The notes under the pieces are model-generated. The model saw only the letters and a program-made list of their open reading frames with translations. It was not told the origin of the DNA and ran no database searches. Shown here piece after piece: positions 1-10,145 of a DNA stretch of 64,000 nt. The DNA comes from Pontederia crassipes (Eukaryota; Streptophyta; Magnoliopsida; Commelinales; Pontederiaceae). The DNA lies in contig CM060198.1 of assembly GCA_030549335.1 (NCBI GenBank), forward strand, positions 53,577,995 through 53,641,994. Direction: 5' to 3'. The stretch's first letter is position 1, and every line of letters starts with the position of its first letter. A program made the translations under genes and the position numbers.

Positions 1-325
1 ACCCCTAGTCGGGTCAAGATGAAAAAATAATTATATAAAAAATTAATTTTTTTAAAACATATATATATATATATATATATATATACGATCCTACCGTTGA
101 GTTTAACTCGGGTTCATCAATCCATGTTCCTTATCTTAAATGAAAAACTCATCCGGGATTTAATAAAAAGAGGTCCTGGATTTAAATACAAATAAAAATA
201 AAAATAAAGGAACCACAGATTTTATCAAATATGAATAGAATTCGAGAATTATAGAGGTTGGGGTCAAGAAGAAGAAGTCTTGGAGTTTAAAATTTTGTGT
301 ATCATAAATCATAATATTTATTACG
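1..325. other. AT-rich spacer with a short (TA)n run
   Basis: This is AT-rich non-coding DNA. A short TA microsatellite lies at about 61-85. I see no gene in it; the open frames on either strand are short and low in complexity. Confidence 0.6.
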
Positions 326-333
326 ATTCTGGA

Positions 334-1675
334 CAGAGATGGAATTTCGGGCGGGCCGCACGGACACGGCCCGTGCACGGAAACACGGACCGTGTCGTGT
401 CATTCCATGTCGAGTCATCCTATCGCACTGTTAACACGACACGGTCCGAGTACGGTGAACACGGATCCGATACGACACAGCCCATTTTGGCACAGACACG
501 GACCGCGCATGATGCATAACACGGTCCGCGTTGAAATCACACGGCCCATGTTATTTCGATTTGACAACATGATCACAGGCCGAGTTCACGAACGTGTTAT
601 GAATACAACACGGACTATGTTTAAATCAACGCGACGCGTGTTAAACTCCCTCCTCCACTTATAAAATGCAGTTGAACTCCTTTCCTTTCTTCATCACTCT
701 TATTATTTTTTCCCTCATCTCTCTCATACTCTCACACTCTCTCCCAATCTCCTCTCCTTCCCCAAATGGCTATATGACTACATCCCTCCTTTTCTCTCAA
801 TCTCATCATCTCTCATTAAATAACTAATGTATCATTTTATCAATAGTCTTTCTTAGACTCATTTCGAGTGATACTATCTTTTCTTTTGAAATTAATCTAA
901 ATAGCGACTGTTGAGAATATGATATCATAATTACTCAATGAGAGTTTAAAAATTATAACTATATAATTATTATATAATAATTATTAAAGTAGTCGGTAGT
1001 CACTAAACTAAAGTCATATTATAATTTCATTTAAGTACTAATTTACTTAGTATAATTTTGTTTAGTTATAACATAGTAATATAGTATATACTATTATACT
1101 ATATAGTATCTTGGTTATAAGATAGTTAAATACTAATTTACTTAATATAACCTAGTTATAACTTAGTATATAATAATTAGTAAATTAGTACTTAACTATC
1201 TATACTAGATTACAAGTATACTAATATTACTAATATATATTTATTATTAAGTTTATGTATAAGGTTATAAGTTATAACCTATTAGTTATTACTTAGTACT
1301 CAATTGTTCATTTTACAAATTTATTTACTTAATAATTATAAATTAATAACTTAATGTATTTAAAAATTTAACTATATAATTATTTATATAATAATTAAAG
1401 TAGTCACTTAGTCATATATTATAGAATAATTAATAATACTAATTATATTATATAATAATCTAATAAATAAATTAAAAATTATAAAAGTTCATGAAAGAAA
1501 AAAAAACGAGCCGTCCGACTTGGCCCGATCAAGCCGACAGATCGTGCCGAAGTCCAAAACGGACCGTGTGGCACGACACGGTCCGTTTTCAAAACGGGTC
1601 ATGCACATGGTCCGCGGCACGATCAAACACGAATTGATCGGTTAGGGTCCGACACAGCCTGTTTGTTCATCTTTA
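334..1675. mobile_element. Non-autonomous hAT (Ac-like) DNA transposon
   Basis: The 1342-bp element is flanked by the perfect 8-bp direct repeat attctgga (326-333 and 1676-1683). It begins CAGAGATG and its other end, read inward, is TAAAGATG. This short imperfect terminal inverted repeat has mismatched outermost bases, as in maize Ac (C at one end, A at the other). Both subterminal zones (about 350-620 and 1505-1665) are GC-rich and full of short cacgg/ccgtg motifs, the kind of clustered sites that hAT transposases bind. The middle (about 700-1500) is very AT-rich and repetitive (tatta, acttagta words). No transposase frame is present, so it would need a transposase supplied in trans. The 8-bp duplication and the CA..TA ends are seen directly; family placement is by established hAT features. 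Confidence 0.85.
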
Positions 1676-1933
1676 ATTCTGGACATAAATTTTGTATGTG
1701 CATAATATTACTAAAGTCATCCATCCAGACGAAAAAAGATTAAAATTTACACCATCACTTCAAAGTTATGAACATTAAATATTGTGGTGGCCAAAAAAAA
1801 AAGAGTACCGGTGCAATCAAGAAAAGCAGAGAAATTTGTCGTGGGGAGCGGGAGGTAGATGCATCCTCCACCTTGCAGCATTTGTCACAGATGTAGCGAG
1901 CAAAGCCAAAAAAATGTCTGCAAATTGTACTTT

Positions 1934-2129
1934 AAATTTCCATCGTGAAATGCGCAGGAACGTCTTTATCGCCGATCAATTCAATCTTTGTCATGCAAAG
2001 AATCCAATCATTTTATCAGCTTATGAATTTCAAATTTCCACCGTGAAAATTGGGCAGGAAACTCATAGCTCCGTGACAAATCCATATTTTGTCGTGCAGA
2101 GAATCCGATTCTTATCAGTTCATATTCTG
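1934..2129 (+). repeat. Diverged tandem duplication (about 98 bp x2) in the lectin promoter
   Basis: Two adjacent copies start at about 1934 and 2032 with aaatttccaycgtgaaa. They share the blocks gcaggaa, tttgtcrtgca, gagaatccrat and ttatcag. They end about 40 bp before the TATA box of the lectin gene, so any bound factor site would be doubled. Whether the copies carry a functional site is not known. Confidence 0.7.
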
Positions 2130-2171
2130 CATTGTGCTGAATGCGACTGCAAATTCTCACCTTTCTCATGG

Positions 2172-2179
2172 TATATAAG
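2172..2179 (+). promoter_or_regulatory. TATA box of the jacalin-lectin gene
   Basis: A tatataag motif lies 60-70 bp upstream of the proposed ATG at 2240. It would place transcription start near 2200-2210 and give a 5'UTR of only about 30-40 bases. The position and form are canonical for plant genes; no other TATA-like site lies between it and the ATG. Confidence 0.6.
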
Positions 2180-2239
2180 AAAACCCTAACAGCTTGAACA
2201 AATTTCCCGTAAGCATAGTGGACAAAAGTTAGAGTCAAT

Positions 2240-5200
2240 ATGGTACTTTCATCAGTAACTTGGAAGTACCCTGGATTGTTAAAGGTTACTTGATACCAGT
2301 GAATTGGCTAACAAGTTCATTTTGTTCTTGCATGAACAGAGCTCCAAAGATGGCAGAGAGAAAAGTCCTATACTGGTTGGACCTTGGGGAGGGCAAGGTG
2401 GGAGCTCCTGGGATGATGGTGTCTATACGGCAGTGCGGCAGGTCGTGGTCGTTCATGGGGCCGCCATCGATTCTATCGGTTTCGAGTATGACAGGAAAGG
2501 AAGCTCAGTTTGGTCGGAAAGGCATGGCAGTAATGGAGGTGTCAAGAAAGACCAGGTCAGTGAGAGTGTTTATGCCCTAGATCTCAACTCAATTTGATTG
2601 CTGATGTACATGCATATGTGACTTAAGTCAGATGTCTTTCTAATCATATGTATTCTGAGTGGATGTTTTTTTGGTCTGATCATATGTATGCTGAGAAACT
2701 GCAGTGCCTTGTGGGCATACTGTGGATACTTTTAATTTTGACCCAATTGTATTTGTCTACAGAAAAATCCTTGATAATAAGATGATCAATCCTCAATATT
2801 TAGATAATGCAAAATTCACAATTTTTTAGCATCCATCACTCTTTTGGACCCTTTTGGATCCTTTTCCTTCCACTTACAAAATTATATCTAAGTTTCTAGT
2901 TTATCATTGAGAAGTTGTTTTCAGATTTAACTGTCAAGGATTGTTACCTCTGATGCAACCCTTGATATCCAACAAGTTATGGGTTGATTCTAGTGTTTCC
3001 TTAGAGATATATAAAGTCAATTTTAAGTAGATGTTATGCATACCGCTCAGAGTGTCTGATAAAATGTTAGCACCTAATTGATGACCTAAGAGATTTTGAA
3101 TGCTTTAATAATTTGATTTAGACTGATCATGTGGTGACCAGTATTCTTATCCTGGAATCACACATGTTCATTGACATCCTGTCTGATCTCCATCTTAGAG
3201 GATGACTGGACTTCTTCAGTAGTAAGGTTTGGAGATAGTTAAACTATATCCACTGATATATTCTGTGGAAATATCCTATTCAAGTTCGTTAATAGGCTGA
3301 TAGTTCAGATTGTAAATTATAATGTTTCCCTAAGAACATACGTACTAGAATTATTAACTAATATGTGGTTCTGATGACAAGTCTGTAACTATGCTCTTGT
3401 CTTGTCTTTTTGCAGGTAAGGCTCAATTATCCAGACGAATTTCTTACTTCAGTAAGTGGTCATTATGGTCCACTCTCCAATGGAAGCCCTCTCATTATCA
3501 GATCACTCACATTTGAGAGCAACCATTCAAAATATGGACCTTTTGGCTTTGAACAAGGAATGCACTTTTCATTCCCCATCAGTGGTGGAAAGATTGTAGG
3601 CTTTCATGGGAGGTCAGGGAACTACCTTGACGCCATTGGAGTTTATCTCAAGCAACTGTGGGTGCCAACACTGCCACACGCTTTGGTAACTTCTGAGAGT
3701 TTCACTGTGAACGGCAACTGGAGCAATGAACATGATGTTATGGAAGGAAACCCTAGTAAAGCCTATGACATAATCGTTGCACTAAGGGAAAAAGGAGATA
3801 ACTTTACAATCTTATCAAATATGAAGGACACATTGCCATCTCAGAATTATAGAGATCTGGATTTGAAAAATAAGGTATGCCTTGGTGCACTCTTTTTGCC
3901 CCTAATATTTGATCAATTATTTCTTCCGACAAATAGTTAGTGAGAATTTTCACTTCTCAACTTACGAGTATGATAAACGGATTTACAAGTAAGATATCAA
4001 ACTTCCCAAACCAAGGCCTCATATTAAGGGCTTCTATTGGGCCTATATATTATGCGTTTTATCAAATAGATTTTACTTCAGATTATCGGAGGAATCAAAT
4101 AATGCAATGAAACTATTTTTTTAGTGTGAAAACATGGATGTCCTGTTTTCAGAAAAATCAATGCATATAGTGAAACATAAAGTGATTCGATTTATCATCA
4201 TATGGACATCTTTTGTTAGGAGTTAGTTCATTAAAAGGAGAATCTCCATTCCAAGACTATTTGACTGGGGTTTCAGAAGAAACATAAAGTGATTTGATTT
4301 ATCATCATATGGACATCTTTTTGTTAGGAGTTAGTTCATAAGAAACATAAAGTGATTTGATTTTTCATCATATGGACATCTTTTGTTAGGAGTTAGTTCA
4401 TTAAAAGGAGAATCTCCATTCCAAGACTACTTGACTGTGATTTCAGAAGAAAAAAAAAAGCATTCCCATGTTCTGCATTTTCCCCACTTAACTTCTGAAT
4501 GTTAGGTATATGCCTCTGTACCAATAAATAATCACGTATGAGTTTTAGTCACATAAACACGTCTCAAGTGTTGCGCTTAGCCAATTTTGAAAGCAAAAAG
4601 GGTTAATCATTCAATTGAACTCCAATTGTTGAACATGTGTTTAAGGATTCTTATCCAGCAAGAGTGAAAAGTAAAGTGGACAATTAATATAACATAGATG
4701 CATACAATGCAATGAACTTACCAAATAAAGACTTGTCCTTGTCCATCCCATCTTATGTCAATGCTCTATTTTTCCTACACGGAAATGATCATACCTATTT
4801 GAATAAGTAGAACAAATACAAAAGACAATTTCAATAAGTTGGTCTCGATCAAAGTTACATAAGATCATAAAAAAATCTTAGAATCCAAAATCATAAAATC
4901 GAATCAAGTATCATACTAACCTCTGAAATTACATCTAGCTAAGTCTGAAGAAACTAACTTTTAAACCATATTATATCAAGAGAAAATAAGAATGACGAAA
5001 ATATGTCAATTCATCTGAATTAATTATTATTATGTATATATATATTATTTAAATAATTATATTGACTACATGAGATCATATAGGGTCATAATATCATCTG
5101 ATTAAAATTAAAAATCATATTAAAGATTTTCATCATAAAAATACGATTGGTTAGTGATAGTAAGATCATAAAATTTTAAAATTTAGATCGAGAATTTAAC

Positions 5201-7000
5201 ATCCTTTGTCTCAATGAATTCTGTTCAATATTTTATCTTGAGTAGATTTTTACTAAACCAATAGCATAGTATGCAACAAATAAGGGAAACCTGCAAATTG
5301 GAAAATGGAACTTGTCAAAAAACTAAATGCTTATCAATGTTTTATTTTGTCCATTCTCATTTTCTTCCAAGTACTTAATTGGCAAATGCCAGCTATTTAC
5401 TTGATAACTAGAATAAAGTAAAGAAAAGGGCCCTCACCCTCATGCGCATTTTCATGTAAAATTACAAGCTTTTTTTTAAGTTCTCATCCTTTATCATTTA
5501 TTTTGTAATTATTTGCTACAAGTATATCAAATTAGCAATTCATCAATCTTTCTCTTGCAGGTAATTCGCTATCCGAGTTATGCTACTGAAAAAGGATCCT
5601 CGGCTCTACAAGGAGCTATTACATATGGTCCTTGGGGTGGGAGTGGTGGAACCATATTTGACGATGGCATATATTCGGGCATCCGACAGATCAATTTAGC
5701 ACGTAATGTAGGAATCACTTCCATAAAAGTCCTCTATGATAGAAATGGGCAGGCAGTTTGGGGAAACAAGCATGGAGGGAACAGTGGAATAATAAAAGAT
5801 AAAGTAAGAATTCTGGTTGTCATCTTTTACTACCTTGCGAATGTTGTTTCTACGCTAAGCATATTATTTTGCAGATAACATTTGACTTCCCATTTGAAAT
5901 ATTGACACACATTACTGGATATTTCGGAACAACAATGTTAATGGGACCTACTGGAATAAAGTCGCTCACGTTTCACACCACAAAAAAGGTTTATGGGCCA
6001 TATGGAGATGAGCAAGGTGTGTTCTTCACATCTTGCTTAGCTGAGGGCATGATTGTTGGCTTCCATGGTAGGAGTGGATGGTTCATGGATAGTTTGGGAG
6101 TTCATGTTCTTGAAGGCAAGATTTCACTATCACATTCTACTAGTCATTCAGAAAGAGGAAGCAATTCTACCACATCTAGACTAGATTATCCTCAATGGTC
6201 TAGTAAAGCAATTAATGCAAGGAGAGATGTTGAAGAAGAGGTAACTCAGCATTAAGTTTGGTATTACTTCATTCTCTTTGCATTAGAAATTTAAATATCC
6301 TATATGTTCTTTTGATGTTTACATAACCTGGCACATTTGACTTAGCGTAAGAGGGTTGTTTAACTCCATGAGAATGAACATTTGTTAGGTCACAAATAGA
6401 ATTCTTAAAGAGCCAGTGTCAACAGGGCCAGGACCCTGGGGTGGGGATGGCGGTAAAACATGGGATGATGGAGTCTATTCAGGAATCAAGCAAATATGTA
6501 TAACAAGAGGAGAATACATAAACTCAATACAGATAGAGTATGATAGGAGTGGACAATCTGTTTGGTCAACAAGACATGGAAGCGGTGGAGAAGTAACACA
6601 CAGGGTAATGACTAATGCAAGTACTAATTTGATGTTTCCTCTCTTCTATACTTTTACATTTCTGCATTCTATAAACATCATTACTTCCCAAATTTCGCAG
6701 ATAAAATTGGAATATCCGAATGAGGTCCTTAATTCCATAAGCGGTTATTATAGCACCTTGAAAGGTGATAATGGGGTCACAGTTGTGAAGTCGCTATCAT
6801 TCTATACTACCAGAGGCAAGTATGGACCTTATGGAAGTGAGGTGGGCACTTACTTTACTTCTTCTACATCAGATGGGAAGATAGTGGGGTTCCATGGAAG
6901 AAGTGGATTGTATTTGGATGCCATTGGTGTACATATGCAGCACTGGCTTGGTGAGAAGAAATCAACAACCAGGAAGCTGTTTTCCAAGTACTTCATCTAA
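2240..7000 (+). CDS. Jacalin-related lectin with three jacalin domains (JAL3-like)
   Basis: Seven exons: 2240-2242, 2340-2555, 3416-3874, 5561-5803, 5875-6240, 6389-6604 and 6701-7000. All introns are GT-AG and phase 0, and the product is 600 aa. Each jacalin domain is encoded by two exons and cut at the same place: domain 1 in exons 2-3, domain 2 in exons 4-5, domain 3 in exons 6-7. Each opens with a GPWGG block and carries YGP(Y/F)G and GFHGRSG blocks. Each ends in a GxxxD sugar-binding motif (GNYLD, GWFMD, GLYLD), the form known from mannose-binding jacalins. No signal peptide is seen, so a cytosolic or nuclear lectin is expected. The first coding exon is only the ATG, followed directly by gtactt; exon 2 then starts SSKDGREKSPILVGPWGG. 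An alternative start at 2304 without splicing adds a tail unlike the family. The linker after domain 1 (about 70 aa) is longer than the others. Function in defence or stress is inferred from the family. Confidence 0.88.
4172..4449 (+). repeat. Tandem repeat in lectin intron 3
   Basis: Three near-identical units start with gaaacataaagtgatt at 4172, 4279 and 4342 (about 107, 63 and 108 bp). The middle unit lacks the second half (the ttaaaaggagaatctcc block). The rest of this 1.7-kb intron (3875-5560) is AT-rich and shows no other feature. Confidence 0.8.
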
Positions 7001-8076
7001 ATAACTCCTTATATCACATGTTATCTAAACTAGCCATTTGATTTAGAAGATTGAACTCTAAAGAAACTCGCAGCTGCCATCGTGAAGCAGAGTGGTTGTT
7101 ACAACAACAATTTTATGTGAAATAACATGCCATCGTACAGTCCTCACCCTGCTTATGTGATCTCTAAGTCAATTGATCGTTTCTAAAGTTTCTTGCATAT
7201 GTTATCATTTTGAGGTGGGTTGTGATAGTTTTTGCTTGCAGACCTCATAAGAGGTGGTCTTATTTTAGAATCATAAACAATTAGTATTGTTTACATTAGA
7301 AAAGCTTGATGTTATCTTGGGTGAAATTAATTGTTGCAGTACAAGTAAGGGTGTCATCACTTTGAGGTGTGTTGTGATAGTTTTTTCGAGTAAATTTCAG
7401 TCATGAGCATTCAACTTAGGGGCTGTTCCAGTAAAATCCTCCAACTTCATTTTATAACATTAAGGTCATCGAACTTTAAAAATATTTCATTCGCGGTCAT
7501 CACGACCAGCTATAGCCAGTAAACCTATTAACCGTTGACGTGGATGCTTACGTGGCATCACGTCAGCCTTTTCTCTCTCCTCCATGTCAGATTAAAAAAA
7601 TAAGAGGTTGTCTTATTTTAGAATCATAAACAGTTAGTATTGCCTATATTTGAAAACTTGATGATATCTTGGATGAAATTAATTGTTGCAATAGAAGGGA
7701 CTAAGGGTAATGCTCCTTAGTTCAATGAAACAATCAAAGTTACACCCACCAGCTAGAATATGAAGTATAAGCTAACATAGAGTATACTCCATTCCACAAC
7801 CATTTAAACCTTGATTTCAACCCATACAATTGTAGCACCTCGCCATCTTAGTTGGGACAAGTAATCTTGACAGAGTTACAATATTGGAACTTCTATTCAC
7901 TGGAAAACATGCATCTGAAATGAGTAGCTCACTTTATTCTTTATAATGGAAATGAGTAGTTACAATAATGGCAGAGTTACAAGCATCTGAATGCCAACTC
8001 TAATGGAACTTCTATTCACTGGAAAACATGTACGGCATAGCTTTTGAGTGCTTCTTCGTGGAATGAGCAGCTCACT
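7001..8076. repeat. Spacer with a duplicated segment; one copy split by a 0.2-kb insert
   Basis: A block of about 140 bp at 7203-7344 (gaggtgggttgtgatagttt ... gaaattaattgttgcag) recurs at 7356-7696. The second copy is interrupted between about 7387 and 7600 by roughly 214 bp of unrelated sequence rich in cacgtggc/gacgtgg words. The insert is probably a small mobile or filler sequence; I could not assign a family. A second, weaker duplication (ggaacttctattcactggaa) lies at about 7889 and 8009. No gene is visible. Confidence 0.65.
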
Positions 8077-9241
8077 TTATTCTTTATATTTCCTCATCCA
8101 ATCCACATTTGCAGCTGGTTGTGTCTTCCATTTGAACAAAATTCTTTTCTCCTGAAATACTTCTGAAATAACCTGACTAAAAAATGTCAGGTTACTCTGA
8201 TAAATAATGGCAGAGGAGCCAAACAATCTCTGCTGAGTTTCATGGGTTCTGTCAAGTCCCAAGTCGTTGAAGCCTGAATAAATCCACATAAGACACCTGA
8301 TGGGTGGCATGTTGGTTGAGTATCTGAGACCTCAAAAGATTTTTTTTTTTTTTGAAGCAGACCTCATAGGATTTTAAATGTGATTTTACCATATGACATG
8401 TAGCTCCTGACTTGAAATTCTGAAAAATAAGACATAAATAAGTCTCAATAAATCAAAATGAATCTTTGCTTCTCTATAACATACTTGTTTCATCATAGAT
8501 AGCAAGATCTTAGCAGAATGCATTCTTAAAAACAATGAATATTTTGATACTCTGGAATGGCGTGATCATCAATAAATATGATGGCGCATTAGAGACGATT
8601 GTGGTTCAAACTGACACTGTTTCTGGTTCTGAAACAAATTCTGCAGACGTTAACAAGGCAAACATCACCATGTAAATTTTGGGCAAAGACTAGGCTTATA
8701 TAGCATGACAAACTTTATCCATGTGCATTAAAAACTCTCTTTTCTTGCTTTTAGTCACAGCATTACAGTAAAAAAGGTGTGCCAAAAACACATATCCTAG
8801 TTAAACATCTATAGAACTTGTCTCATATCCTAGTTAAACATCTATAGTGATGGATAATGGTAGATCTATGTATTCACCAATATCCTTTTTTTTCTAAGGG
8901 TCATATCCTTTTGTTTAAGACAAATATGAAAAAGTAATTCAAGATCATACGGTTCTTAGGGGCACTCACTGAATAAAGAAAGGAGCACAAATGTGTTCCT
9001 AGTTCAAATATTCCTTGGGGCACTTACTGAATAAAAATGCACCAGTGCAGTAAGTTTGCACGTCAAAAGCCATTACAGTTCTTGTGTTCCCACAGTTCAT
9101 GCAAGATACGCAAAAAATATCATTCTGCCAAATTTCTTGGGAGGAGGAACCATAAGATATATGCAGGATGTCAACATCTATGGTAACTTGTACTCTATCT
9201 AAACTATAAGGTGGGGAAACCTGTGCCAAATGAGCTGCGTT
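8077..9241 (-). other. Unassigned exon-like segments
   Basis: Two stretches on the minus strand look like exons. The first, 9241-9028, has a good acceptor (tgctatttcag) and a gtaagt donor; it codes for residues including YSLDRVQVTIDVDILHISYG and has a CxxC pair. The second, ending in a stop at 8077-8079, has internal cag acceptors and codes for an end reading KWKTQPAANVDWMRKYKE. I do not recognise either protein. No start exon is seen because the helicase pseudogene lies immediately upstream. They may be the tail of a truncated gene, or chance. Between and around them (8310-9000) I see only AT-rich sequence and a 27-bp repeat near 8797-8850. Confidence 0.25.
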
Positions 9242-9334
9242 CTGAAATAGCAGGCACTTTTTTGAGAAACTGAAATGCACATTACCGTAACGTGAGCATT
9301 GTCTAATCACACAATGAATTAGTAGTGAAAAGTT

Positions 9335-9414
9335 TCACGAATCACGTTTCCTCTTTCTCTGGTGGCTCGAATTTGCAAGCTCTCTTGGAATAGAAGCACT
9401 GACATATTTCAGAT
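9335..9414 (-). pseudogene. C-terminal end of DEAD-box helicase pseudogene (left of the Gypsy insertion)
   Basis: Read on the minus strand, the sequence next to the LTR codes for YVSASIPRELANS and then a basic tail HQRKRKRDS and a stop at 9335-9337. IPRELANS is the end block of plant DEAD-box RNA helicase 41-type proteins. Its frame continues from the helicase segment on the other side of the retrotransposon (16568-17235) once the 5-bp target duplication is counted only once, so this is the displaced 3' end of one former reading frame. Confidence 0.75.
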
Positions 9415-10145
9415 TGATACGATGCTCAAGAACAATGTCTTGAATGATCGGAACAATATATGATAATCAAAGAAACGAGATCAAACGAATTTTCAAGGCA
9501 GCGGAATATCAACCTCAAGATTACAATGAACCAAGCAATCGATATTATAAATAGATGGATTTAACCACAAGATAGCCAACCTTGTAATTATCAGCGGAAG
9601 TTCCCGAAGAACGGGTTGCAGGAGTTCCCTCACAGCAAAGCAATTAAGCCATAATTTTCATAGATTCAAAGATATCTAACATAACAATGAGTAACAGTAT
9701 TTATAGACCCTAGAAACAGAATTTGGGCTGAAAAAAAATACCCTAACTTAGCCCACAAGTAACCTAACTAATTTAACAAAATAACAAACTCAATTTCTGT
9801 TACAATCCTCATCAACATATTCCATATTTAATTAATTCCGAAAATTACAAATAAATATGGTTAAACCATGATTTATTTGGCCCGAGTTATGCTGACTCTT
9901 CATGCGGCCCAATTTGTAACACATTGAGAAGTTGGATCTGATTTGTAGTTGCATGCCCACTTTGTAAATAATTTTCTATTGTCTTCTGAAGTTATTTTGC
10001 TCTTGATCTTGTGAGTGAGCGTGAGGATTCTTGATCAGTTTCTTTATCTCGAAGATCCACATCATTATCCTGATCATCATCGGACTTTTCTCGATCATCC
10101 TTATTTCCATCAATTGCATTTATGGAAGCTTCCCGATTCATATCA
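9415..10145 (-). repeat. 3' LTR of the Gypsy element
   Basis: This is the 731-bp terminal repeat matching 15837-16567. Its inner part codes for the acidic and basic C-terminal tail of pol, so coding sequence and LTR overlap. Just inside it, on the minus strand, a purine run (gaggagggaaa) acts as the polypurine tract. Confidence 0.92.

Noticed and set aside
280-664. Overlapping plus-strand open frames rich in Arg/Thr/His
   Set aside because: They lie in the subterminal motif zone of the hAT element and come from repeated cacgg words; no family resemblance.
8797-8850. 27-bp direct repeat catatcctagttaaacatct
   Set aside because: Only two copies, no array or element structure; not CRISPR-like and of little meaning in plant spacer.
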